A stretch of 64,000 nt of DNA from Hygrocybe punicea (Eukaryota > Basidiomycota > Agaricomycetes > Agaricales > Hygrophoraceae). Positions within the stretch are counted from its first letter, which is position 1; the number at the start of each line of letters is the position of its first letter. A model generated the notes under the pieces. The model was not told where the DNA came from. It saw nothing but the letters and a program-made list of their open reading frames with translations, and searched no databases. Below, piece by piece: positions 35,089 through 44,854 of this stretch. The position numbers were made by a program, and so were the translations under genes. The stretch covers positions 4,092,001 to 4,156,000 of the forward strand of contig OY744463.1 of the NCBI GenBank assembly GCA_963556145.1, in the 5' to 3' direction.

Positions 35089-36612
35089 CTATTGCCCCGT
35101 CGAATGGGTTGGTTCCAGAATCTGCCCTATGCCTTTTTGTCGCTCCCCATCTGTCTCCTCCTCCTCCTCATCTGATTCCGACTCCACCTCTTTGACTCGC
35201 TGCTTACTTGTCGATGCCCAAGCAGGCCTTGTCTGGATCAGTTTAGTGGTAAACATGAGTGGTTTCCTCGTACCACCTGCCACCTCTTTCCCCTTACTGG
35301 TGTTCATCTTGCATCATCCCCCACCCATCCGATGCATCACGTTGGTACACCTTTTCTTCAGCTTCCGGCATCGTTCACATACGTATCCTGTAATGCCTCA
35401 GCACATCTCTTGAGCTTTGATGCAATTTGTGCATGCTTGCAGAGGAAAAGGGCCAGTGAACTGTTATGGACGCTCAGTGATTACAAACAAATAACCGACA
35501 AGAGAACTCACCGTTGTACCTACCAGATCCTTGATCTCTACTCCTGGCATATCCACGTCACCTAGATCGGCCGGTTGCTCTGGTCATGGGTTGATAGGGC
35601 CTTCTTCTGATCCGACTGCGACTTCGCCCTCCAGAATTGGCCTAGTCTCCTGCTCACCCGCGACCAATGTGTTTGTGAGGTTTGCATGAGCTTGCCACTC
35701 CTCGCTGATCTGCCGTCGATATGCAGCTGCCTCCCTCTCAACCCAGTCCACCTCCTGAGTCCACTGCTGCATTTCCTGCTCCATCCTAAGCCTCTCCCAC
35801 CTCTCCTCTGCAGCCACTCGCCGTAACTCCGCCTCTGCCTGTGCCTGTGTCTCTGCCAACCATCTTGCCTCCTCTTCCCAGGCAGCCACCTCCTCATCTG
35901 CCCACCATCTAGCCTCTTCCTCTTCCTGCCTCTCTCGTTCAGCCACCTCTTTCAACCAATATTCGACCTCGCTTGCATATGATTAGTGTATTGCACAGGT
36001 TTTGCAACCCGTGTGGGTACACGCGGGTATGGGTACGGGTATGGATTGTGGTACCTGCCAGCTTTATTTTAAGCCACTGATCATCCAAATGGTCAAGTAT
36101 TGACTGATATATGCTCAAAACACTGAAATAGATTGTTTTTATCATATCTCACTCAATACTTGACCGTTTTGGATGATCCAGGGCTTAAAATGACGGGTAA
36201 ACCCGGCGGGTTTTGACCCACGGGTCTGTTGGGTGCGGGTACGGGTACAGCCACGCGTACCCGCGGGTTACCCGTGCCATTAACTACATATGATTGATGG
36301 TTGGCCCATAGCGGTGGCATTACTGGCCTGATACCCATGGCTCGGAGCTTCGTGACAATTCCGTGGTAAGCATGCTAGTGGGAGGATATTAGCTACTCTA
36401 GGACATGTGTCATCAGCTGGGGAACTTACCATCGCCTTCTTACAGCCACTTATCTATTGCTTGGCCAGCACTTTGTTGCCATCTATCATTGTCACGAAGT
36501 CGTCGTTGTGAAACACGGTAACTGCATTGATGGCCTCTTCATAGTCTGCTCAGACGTCGGGTTCAATGCTTTTGATGAAGGTGAGGAATGTGTCATAGGT
36601 TTTGGACATGGT
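35089..36612 (-). pseudogene. Decayed gene with acidic coiled-coil region and Zn2Cys6-like cysteine cluster, split by a MITE
   Basis: The ATG at 36612 begins MSKTYDTFLTFIKSI. The frame has a TGA at 36550-36552 and a TAG at 36454-36456. A GTAAG donor follows KKAM. The next exon (RPVMPPLWANHQSY) is cut at 36294 by a 303-bp MITE and resumes at 35975 (SEVEYWLKEVAERE), then a long Glu/Arg/Trp-rich coiled coil to about 35590. A further exon near 35440-35360 reads CTNCIKAQEMC, then TGA, then GITGYVCERCRKLKKRC. That is C-x2-C-x6-C twice, the layout of a fungal Zn2Cys6 cluster. The last exon ends at 35089 and is acidic (SESDEEEEETDGE). Function is unknown; a DNA-binding role is inference from the cysteines. 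It may be a passenger gene of an LTR element, as an LTR lies 127 bp upstream. Confidence 0.6.
35984..36286. mobile_element. 303-bp hAT-type MITE with perfect 8-bp target duplication
   Basis: Starts TAGTGTATTGCACAGG and ends CCGTGCCATTAACTA (inverse TAGTTAATGGCACGG). CATATGAT flanks it at 35976-35983 and 36287-36294. Subterminal GGGTACGGGTA repeats are present. Inside is a short imperfect inverted pair (AAGTATTGA...TCAATACTTGACC). It has no coding capacity. Confidence 0.92.
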
Positions 36613-36738
36613 GGGTGTGTGTTGATGTTGAAGAAAAGATGGATCAACAAAGTCGTTTTTTTTATTTTCTTGCTTTGCCATTGTTTGGCTGCTCACGTGG
36701 TTAGCCACAATTGTGTCCTGTGTTTAGAGACCCCATAT

Positions 36739-37512
36739 TGTTGACCACAGATGGTCTCTATTAGAAGACCAAAGGAGATGTAGAGGGCTCTCGGCCCTCT
36801 GAGACCATAAACTCGATATCTCACAAATCCGCTCGAACCCGACGTCCCTAGCAATCCACGCTCGAACCCAATGTAACCTGATGCATACCGACTAGCATGG
36901 CCACTCACGTACAGCATTGGTCCATCTCCTAAACTCACAGAATCCCAATTATCGCAGATGGATCTCATCAGACTTGATTCCTGACTTCGGACTTGCCTTA
37001 TATATGCATCCCCTCGTCCTTTCAGAGATATGTATGAATCTTTAGATCTTTTTCTTGGATATTTGCTTTCCCCTCCATTTTCCTGTCATGGTTGCATCGC
37101 AACCTTCTTATCACTACCCCATTTCTCTTCCTCTTTGTTCTCCCTCATTGGCCAAGGACTCTCGTCCGAAACTAGATAGACATTTTTGTAGTATAAAAAT
37201 GGTGCCCAAACACCATGTCAAAATAAGAAACCAGTCTACCCATTTCCCCTCACTCAGAATTAGTCTCTCAGTAAAATCTATCACTCATACAACTCGTCAG
37301 TTCCTTCAACACTCTCCCCATCATTCTACAGTCCCTGTTCCTACATCCCTCGTCACCCAACACCTGACCCACCTTACCCGACATCATTGGCTTCATCTGC
37401 TTCAACCGGTCTTGATAGTTATCAGTAGTTATACTCAGCAGCTTTCTACCATTTGTCTCTTATCATTTTACTGAAGCTTGCTAAACTATTCCTTGTCACT
37501 TTTACGCTGACA
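36739..37512 (-). repeat. LTR of a retrotransposon family (copy 1, minus orientation, about 774 bp)
   Basis: On the minus strand it begins TGTCAGCGTAAAAGTGACA (37512) and ends ...GGTCAACA (36739). It aligns in the same sense with the plus-strand LTR at 43530-44282: shared blocks include the first 18 bp, a TTTTTATA(C/G)TAC TATA-like stretch (about 37178), AAAATGGAGGGGAAAGCAAATATCC (split by few changes), and GGGATGCRTATATWRGG. The coding tail just before both LTRs is also shared (ends LGVSA then stop). Confidence 0.75.
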
Positions 37513-37730
37513 CCCCTAGGCTAGGATCATTGTTCCACTGCCACCCCAACCTCGCCACTACAATGCTGACCTTCTTCTCCATTTGGTCCTCCTTCGGCAC
37601 CTCTTCCCAAATTGCTGATCTCAGACTTTTCTGCTTAGTCAGCACTTTCCCATCTGGCACTGCCAAGCCGAACCTCTGGGCCAACTTTCTCTTCAGCTTG
37701 CCGGTTTGTCAAAGTCAAAAACAAAACATT
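37505..37730 (-). pseudogene. C-terminal stub of the retrotransposon ORF preceding LTR copy 1
   Basis: The minus-strand frame runs ...KLKRKLAQRFGLAVPDGKVL...VVARLGWQWNNDPSLGVSA and stops inside the first bases of the LTR. The same end (VDVASGWLRNINPNLGVSA then stop) precedes LTR copy 2 at 43530. No domain is recognised. Confidence 0.55.
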
Positions 37731-38887
37731 TTTCCCCAAACTCACAAACCTCTCGGTGTGAGATCTTGGCTTATCATCCATCTCACCGTTCCCCAATGCC
37801 ACCACCCTTTACCACCATTCTGTAACTGCTTATACCCCTTAGCCTATCAAGTCAAAGCTTGAACTCGCATGGGAAAGCCAACCAGCAGTTGCCGATTTCC
37901 CAAACAGGTTTGAGTTGTCAAACATGGAAGTGTGGCTAAAACTTTTGAATCTTCTGGCATGCATACCCAAAGTGAAATCCTCAAAAGTTGTAAATATAGT
38001 ATACCTACTCTCACGTCAAATTTTGTATTTTATTCTGCCCTGCATCAAGAGTTATCCACAATTTATTCCATTCCCCTGCCAGAATTGGACCTTTAATGAT
38101 ATAACTTTGTCTTAAAAATCTGAAATTAATCTAAGGAGTACTTGAATAAGTACTCATTGTCGTACACAAAAGTGCCTGATTGTTGGTGGACCAGGACCTA
38201 TGTTGCAGCTGGCAAATGCACAGAATTGTGCATTGTGGCTGACCCATCAACCAAAGTCCAAACTGCTGCTTTAACTTTGAACCTGTCATTTCTTGGCTAC
38301 AATAGATGTCTGGGACCACCAAGTGCCAGGCACTGATTATCAATACAATAGATACTTTACATAGTAGTTTCACGATTATTCTCATATTTTTCGGAGCAAT
38401 ATTGGTCAAGTTGGACTTTAAGGGTCTGAAATTGGCAGGGAGGTTTAAATGAATCATGGATATCTCTCTATGTAGGCCATAATAAAATACAAAATTTGAG
38501 GAGGATGTAGTTAGAGGCTAATCCTATCCCTACATGGTCTTAAATGTGTTACACAGTTGTTGTGCTCCATGCAATTACACTGAGAAAAGTAAGATCTTGG
38601 TTACATGTAAGGCAACTCACGCCCGTCTGGGCAATCAGCAACCTCCAGCATGGGTTCAAATCGTCGTGTACCCCATGATGCGTCCACGAGAACAGCGACA
38701 GCAACAACATCAAGTAGAAGGTAAGTACAAGTCTCAAAACTTACTATCTATTACTATGCTATCTAATATTGTTTATTTTTATGTAGAACTTTCTCACTGC
38801 CACGCCAGGAATGCCCCGGAACATGCACAGCCATGCCATGTCACATCAATGCCCAACTCAAGGGCTGAAACAATGGATGGCAGGCAA
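37731..38887. other. No recognisable gene
   Basis: Only short chance ORFs are present and stops in all frames are frequent. Splice-like signals near 38720 are not supported by similarity I can recognise. Confidence 0.4.
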
Positions 38888-39111
38888 CGATGACGACAAA
38901 GACGACGAGGGCAGAGACAGCTGACCAGGGGACGATGACAGGACAACAGGACAATGGAGATGATGAGGACCATCAGGACGACCATCCAGGGGACAACAAG
39001 GATGACGACATGGATGGAGACGCGGATGACGGTAACAATGAGGATGATGACAACAACAACAGGAACGATGGGAATGGGAATGACAGGGACAGGGACAATG
39101 GGGACAAGGAC
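38888..39111 (+). repeat. GAN-rich minisatellite (Asp/Asn/Gly-coding), interrupted by a hAT-type element
   Basis: Imperfect GACGAC/GACAAG/GATGAC units make open frames rich in Asp, Asn and Gly. The tract resumes at 40181-40275 (GACAAGGACGATGG) after the insertion at 39112-40180. Confidence 0.7.
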
Positions 39112-40180
39112 TAGTGTTGCCGTAGTTCGGTTCCGAACCTAGCCGAACCCGGTTCAAACCCCGAACCGAACCCTAGGTTCAGTCTAAGTTCAGCCAAGTG
39201 CTGAACCAGACCGCGGGTTCAGTTCCGAGTTTCGAGGCCCACCGGATTTCCTGAACGGCTCCAAACCACGTCCAAACCGTGAACGCGGATATTTTTCAGG
39301 TATTTATTTCATCTGTTTTTCATATTTCTTTACTTACTATTTCGTGTTAAACGGTGTAGTGGTAGATCACGTGACCAGTCCCTTAGTCAGTAGCAGTTCC
39401 CGATGTAGTAGTCAGTTCATCCTTCCTATCCAGTCGACTTCCACCTCGAGTCCTGCGTGAGCCCCCGGAGAGGTACCTCGGTACCTCTCCAACGGTATCA
39501 TGTGACCGGCCGCTTTCACGCAACACAGCAACATCAACGCACGTTGAACACAACACAAATTGTGTTCATCAAAGTAAGTTTTCCTTTTTTTCTTCACTTT
39601 ACTAATGTTACTTGCGACAGGGAACTCGACTGCGACCACATCACGACCACATCGCGACCACACACGTTGGCACAAGATGAATGCCAACGCCAGCAAGTCT
39701 AATGGACGCGGGACAGCCGCAACAACACCATCACCACCACCACCACCGCCACCACAACGGCAATGGCCAGCAGCAGCAGGAGAACAGCAGCAACAGCGGT
39801 GGCAGCAGCAGCAACGGCCATGACAGCGGCAGCAGCAGCAACGGTGACAGCAGTAGCAGCAGCACCAGCAGCGGCAGCAACAGCAGCAGTGGCAGCAGCA
39901 GCAGCAGCGCCGGACAGCTCCCCCACGGCCCAACTACCTCGCGAAGTGTAGCACCATATCGATTGATATGTGCCTGCCATTCGCGAGGAGAATGGAGCTC
40001 ACAGGGTGAGCCAAGTGCGGTCTGGGTTCAGACCGCGTCTGAACCCAGACCGAACGTGGAGAGACGGTTCGATGCCATCCGGGTCCAGGTTTGGCCATGT
40101 GCCAAACCGGACCCGAAGTTCAGTTCGTGGTTCCGCCAAAAAGGCTCAGAACCGGACCGAACTGAAGTTTGGCAACACTA
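39112..40180 (+). mobile_element. Non-autonomous hAT-type element with CAG core, copy 2 (1069 bp, itself hit by a 137-bp insertion)
   Basis: Starts TAGTGTTGCCGTAGTTCGG and ends GTTTGGCAACACTA. Perfect 8-bp duplication ACAAGGAC at 39104-39111 and 40181-40188. It shares with copies 1 and 3 the terminal GGTTCGG/GTTCAG repeats, a 47-nt intron (39574-39620, GTAAGT...GACAG, branch-like CTAAT), the CAG/CAA core (about 39690-39910) and the palindrome at 39937-39988. A 137-bp LTR-like element sits at 39355-39491. Confidence 0.93.
39355..39491 (-). mobile_element. 137-bp solo-LTR-like element, copy B
   Basis: TG...CA termini: TGTAGTGGTAGATCACGTGA to GAGGTACCTCGGTACCTCTCCA on the plus strand. ACGG duplicated at 39351-39354 and 39492-39495. 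The same site is empty in sister elements (TTAAACGGTATCATG at about 56674 and its inverse at about 7285), which proves an insertion. Copies A and C are at 55569-55705 and 59194-59349. Confidence 0.85.
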
Positions 40181-40282
40181 ACAAGGACGGTGGAGACAAA
40201 GACAAAGACGATAAGGACAAGGATGGCAGAGACACAGATGACGAGGACAAGGACGATGGGAATGAGAGAGGTATGTACATCC

Positions 40283-40326
40283 CCTCCCAACCCTCCTCCC
40301 TCTCCCTCCCTCTCCCTCCCTCTCCC

Positions 40327-40403
<77 letters not shown>

Positions 40404-40452
40404 CTCCCTCTCCCTGTCCCTGTCCCTGTCCCTGTTCCTCTCCCTCTCCCTC

Positions 40453-40487
<35 letters not shown>

Positions 40488-40563
40488 CTCCCTCTCCCTC
40501 TCCCTCTCCCTCTCCCTCTCCCTCTCCCTCTCCCTCTCCCTCTCCCTCTCCCTCTCCCTCTCC
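40283..40563 (+). repeat. Hexanucleotide microsatellite (CCCTGT)n / (CCCTCT)n
   Basis: Two interleaved 6-bp repeats over about 280 bp. Because 6 is a multiple of 3, all frames stay open, giving long low-complexity ORFs on both strands that should not be called genes. A CCCACT/CCACAG-rich tract follows to about 40730. Confidence 0.95.
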
Positions 40564-40739
40564 CTGCCGCCCTTCCCTGCTCCCTGCCCTTCTCCCCTTC
40601 TCCCACACCCTCTCCCAGCTGCCACTCCCACTCCCACTCCCTCCTCCCACAGCCTCCTCCCACAGCCACAGCCACAGCCACATCCACAGCCACATCCACA
40701 TCCACTCCCAGTCCCAGTCCCAGTCCCTGTATTGTTTAA

Positions 40740-41119
40740 TTATGTATTTGGATAAAATAATAATTAAATTGATATTTCCATTCTCAGTAATAGTGACTGG
40801 ATATGTAATGATTCCAATTGAGAGTGGAGTAATATTAAATAAAAAAGGGACAAAATTCCAAGTCAGGTAATGTCTGATTGTGGTAAGGTAGGTGTCATGC
40901 ATAATCTGCAAAGATCACGTGCCGAGCGTGACAGAGCCCAGTATGGAAGGTACACGGTCATCAAAGCCAATAAACGCGCTTTTACAAAGATTGGGATAGA
41001 TTTTAACCAAAAGCTCTCCTGTCAATCTTAGATATATACATATGTCACGTATATATCAATTTATTTTCAAAAAATATCACAATTTCCGTAACTAGTTCAC
41101 TAAACTAGAAAACTTGCGC
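40740..41119. other. AT-rich region without recognisable gene
   Basis: No ORF of note is present. The stretch around 40868-40920 (inverse of GATCTTTGCAGATTATG...CACCTACCTTA at about 41800-41832) forms a weak inverted pair with 41790-41832, bracketing the transposase fragment at 41120-41560. Confidence 0.4.
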
Positions 41120-41562
41120 TGAATGTAAGGACTTCAAGTGTAAACCGGATGCGATCGATTGCTGCTGTCATCAGATTCTTTACAATCAGCCAGACTTCGC
41201 CAACGTTGAGTCAGTTCTCGAGGTGGTGTGCAGAGCACGTGGCATTGAAGTGTTGTTCCTTCCAAAATTCCACTGTGAACTGAATTTTATTGAACAGTGT
41301 CGGGGACGGGCAAAAGGAGTGTATCGTACTTACCCTGAGTCATCCCGAGAAGACCATCTCGAAGTGAATGTGCTGACAGCGCTGGAATCGATCCCGTTGG
41401 ACATGATGCGCAGATTTGCCAATCGGTTGATGCGATTTATGGATGCATATAGTTGAGGATTGAATGGGAGACAAGCGGCATGGGCATCGAGAAAGTACCG
41501 TGGGCATCAAGTTCTGCCTGCAGACATCATGGAAGAGTTGGGGAGGGAGGGAATCGTGTAGA
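41120..41562 (+). pseudogene. C-terminal fragment of a DDE (Tc1/mariner-like) transposase
   Basis: The frame reads ECKDFKCKPDAIDCCCHQIL, NQPDFANVESVLEVV, then FLPKFHCELNFIEQCRGRAK, the third-acid block typical of a DDE endonuclease family common in basidiomycetes. A TGA at 41454-41456 breaks it after RFMDAYS; the same frame continues GLNGRQAAWASRKYRGH to a stop near 41562. The N-terminal two thirds, with the first two catalytic Asp residues, is missing. An inverted sequence pair (about 40868-40920 and 41790-41832) may be the remains of its terminal repeats. Confidence 0.7.
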
Positions 41563-42334
41563 ACTCATGTGTTGATCGGAGATAACACTCAAAAACTTGC
41601 ACCTTGAAAGGCTCAACACAGACTTCACCGATTGCTGAAAAAATGGGGGATCTAACCCTCAGTAATATTTAAAACATTTCTCAGGAAGCAGATTTTTCAA
41701 TTTCCTCCTAGATGTTCTGCAAAACGACTTCCAGAGTGTTTCCGATGCCCTCTTTCCTCTTTTGATTGTGCATGTCACAAAAAGCATCACATCATGTGAT
41801 CTTTGCAGATTATGGATGACACCTACCTTATAGATGTTGTTTTGGAAGAAGTAGCTCCTGTGAGGGATGAAGCTAAGAGATATTGTGTAATTTGGGTATT
41901 CCCTGTGCTTTGCATAATTGCATTTCAAATTATATTACATTTGTGTAATGAACAGACTGAGATGTGTTCTTGACTTTATATCACAGTGTCTGAATAAATA
42001 TTGGCTTGAGCTGTTGTGAGCACTGTCAATGTTGTCAACATTAAATACAAACAGGCAGAGTGATGGGTGGCACAAGCCTGTGGACCAACATGGCACCCGG
42101 TTGCAGCAAGAGTGGGACACCAGTCAACCTGATGCTGTGGCCAGCGCTGGATGCAGGTCAACCCAGTGCTGCAGCAATACCTGGACCCCGGTGGAGTGGG
42201 TCCAAGGGTGCTCACGGAATTGGACATGGAATCAGTCTGAATGGTATGGAATCCCATCTATCTAATACAGGCAACTGCTAGATAAGGGAACCAACCGTGG
42301 GACTCAGGTCACGTGACAGTACAGGCACAACCAC
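41563..42334. other. No recognisable gene
   Basis: Short chance ORFs only. It contains the right member of the weak inverted pair mentioned at 40740-41119, and grades into the minisatellite. Confidence 0.4.
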
Positions 42335-43180
42335 TACACTGGTCAACCTGATCCCACAGCAAGAGCTGGACCCTGGTCAACCCAATCCTGCAGCAGTAGC
42401 TGAAGCCAGGTGAGCAGCAACAGCTGGACCCAGGTCAACCTGGTGCTACAGCAATCGCTGGATCCTGGTCAACCTGATCCCACAGCAAGAGCTGGAACCC
42501 AGTCAACCTGATCCTGCAGCAATAGCTGGACCTGGGTCAACCTACCCTGCAGAAAGAGCTGGACCCAGGTCAACCCAGCCCTGCAGCAAGAGCTGGACCC
42601 CAGTCAACCCAATCCTGCAGCAGTAGCTGCCACCAGGTCAACCTACCCCACAGCAAGAGCTGGACCAGGTGCTGCAGCAATCACTGGACCCAGGTCAACC
42701 TGATCCTGCAGCAAGAGCTGGAACCCAGTCAACCCCATCCTGCAGCAATAGCTGGACCTGGGTCAACCTACCCCACAGCAAGCACTGGACCCGGGTCAAC
42801 CCAATCCTGCAGCAAGAGCTGGACCCAGGTCAACCCGATCCTGCCACAAGAGCTGGACCCAGGTCGACCTGATCCTGCCACAAGAGCTGGACCATGGTCT
42901 ACCCAGTCCTGCAGCAACAGCTGAAGCCAGGTCAACCTACATTCCATGAACAGCTGGCCCTGGGTCAACCCATATATCCAGCAATAGCTGTTCTGGGTTA
43001 ACCCACTGCATGGCAGAGCTTACAGCAGGTTGACCTCCCCAGCAGCCATTTACCAGCAAGAGCTGTATCTGGGTCCACCTACCCCAACACAGTTCCACAG
43101 CATGAGCTGTAATTTGGGTCAACCTACCCCCGCAGCAATAACTGTGCTATGTGTACCTACCAATCGCAGCTCTATCTGTG
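42335..43180. repeat. Minisatellite with units of about 33-36 bp
   Basis: About 25 imperfect units of CAGCAAGAGCTGGACCCAGG-TCAACC(T/C)(G/A)ATCCTG type. Units are more diverged toward the right end. No splice or ORF evidence for coding use. Confidence 0.9.
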
Positions 43181-43529
43181 ATTGGGTTAACCAAAACAAC
43201 TGGGTCTACTGTCAGGTTACCTGACCCAATATCCAGACATGATGATATACAGAGAGAAAATTATACTCACCATGAAACCCGCTACCGCAGCAACAGGCAC
43301 TTCCTTATCCACCCCTGCTTCACTTTGTTTGGACTCCTTGCCCACCTCCTCCTCAAATGTTGGCTCTTTGAATATCATGTCCCCATACCTGCCAGCTGCC
43401 GTCCCTATGCTTGACACTCTCGCCCCACCCACTACATCAGCCATTTTGTCCTCATTCCCACCACCAGCAGTCCCCACGCTGTAGATGTGGCTTCAGGGTG
43501 GCTTCGGAACATAAATCCTAACCTAGGGG

Positions 43530-44282
43530 TGTCAGCATAAAAGTGACAGGGGATAATCAGTGTCAGGAATAATAGTAAAAGGAATGGAATGTAAAGCCAC
43601 CATGTAATACTAAGAAAACAGACAAGTAACAATGAAGCCGACAAAAGATGGACAACTAAGATAAACTGGAGTGAAAACAGATAAATAACAAGGAACCCGA
43701 TGATGCTGACAACATCAGGTACAGTGGGTCAGGTTGGGTCAGGTTGGGTCAGGTTGGGAATGATGAATGAATGATAGGAAAGAGGACATCAAAGAGGACA
43801 ACTACAAAAGTCTAAGGATCTACAAGGACAAGCATTTGAAGTGATTAAAAGATGGTTCTGACTGTAGGGAAACAGGGACTAAGGGTATATCTTTTTTTGT
43901 ACAGTCGTCGGGGACCGTTTTTATAGTACATGAGTGGGTAGTCTACTTTTGGTCATGTCTATTTTGGCCGATGGAAAACTACAAATGAAAGTTGCAATGG
44001 GGATCTGAAGAGGGGGGTTGCAATGCGACAGTGACAGGAAAATGGAGGGGAAAGCAAATATCCATAAAATGATCTAAAAATCCTACATATCTCCATAAGG
44101 ACGATGGGATGCGTATATTGGGCAACTCCGAAGTTGGGAATTGCGTCCAATGAGATCTCTTCCCTAGTATTGGGACTCCGTGGCTTATGAACCTGCCAGA
44201 TTTGGTCCGAAAGCGGCCATGACAAAGCGGCATATGTCAGGTCACGTCAGGTCATGTCATCACCTGACCTTCCCACACTACA
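43530..44282 (+). repeat. LTR of the same family as 36739-37512 (copy 2, plus orientation, about 753 bp)
   Basis: Starts TGTCAGCATAAAAGTGACA at 43530 and ends CCCACACTACA at 44282 (TGT...ACA). A TATA-like TTTTTATAGTAC lies at 43917-43928. A triple GGGTCAGGTT repeat lies at about 43725-43755. The coding tail VASGWLRNINPNLGVSA then stop precedes it, so this is a 3' LTR in sense; the body of the element is not recognisable upstream. Confidence 0.75.
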
Positions 44283-44283
44283 A

Positions 44284-44330
44284 GCCTTATAATAGTGGTT
44301 GAACACGTGTCTCAACCACTATTATAAGGC
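44284..44330. repeat. Perfect palindrome, 19-bp arms with 9-nt loop
   Basis: GCCTTATAATAGTGGTTGA (44284-44302), loop ACACGTGTC, then the exact inverse TCAACCACTATTATAAGGC (44312-44330). It begins one or two bases after LTR copy 2. Confidence 0.95.
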
Positions 44331-44474
44331 TCTGAAGTCTTAAAACCACCGATCCGGCCATAAATCAGTCTCCACCCTAGCCTCAGTATATAAGTCTTAT
44401 TAGTAGTTATTAGTAGTGTATACTAGTAATGTAGTAGTGTCCTAAATATGGTAATAACCCATTCGGGAACGTCA

Positions 44475-44843
44475 GGTCCGGTCAGGAACAAGGGCGCTGA
44501 TGGGCTCGGGCTTTCCCGTCACCGTTGCTACGGGCCCGCCCATCACTCACAGGCACAGGCATACGCGCTCATCGTTGTCAACAACGAGGGCGCGTTCTCC
44601 CCCATCCCTTCATTGTTTTTGGTAGTTCTTTCTGTAGTTATGATTTATAAGCCAATAAAATCAGTTCCGGTCAGGAACAAGGTCCTTGTAAAGTGTGGTG
44701 GCTGTACCCGCCGTCACCATTGCTATGCACCCACCCATCGGTCCGCCGCTCATCGTCGTCGACAATGAGGGCGTGTTCTCCCCCATCCCTTCATTGTTTT
44801 TGGTAGTTCTCTCTATAGTTATCATTATAAGCCAATAAAATCC
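44475..44843 (+). repeat. Tandem duplication, unit about 185 bp
   Basis: CCGGTCAGGAACAAGG ... CCCCATCCCTTCATTGTTTT ... ATTATAAGCCAATAAAATC occurs twice (44475-44664 and 44665-44843). The AATAAA in each could serve as a polyadenylation signal for plus-strand transcripts. Confidence 0.85.
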
Positions 44844-44854
44844 AATTTATTCAA

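Noticed and set aside
40120..40911. 263-residue and similar ORFs over the CCCTGT/CCCTCT tract
   Set aside because: A hexanucleotide microsatellite keeps all frames open; no conserved or complex sequence is present.
42029..43224. Short ORFs through the minisatellite
   Set aside because: They change phase with each unit and have no splice support.
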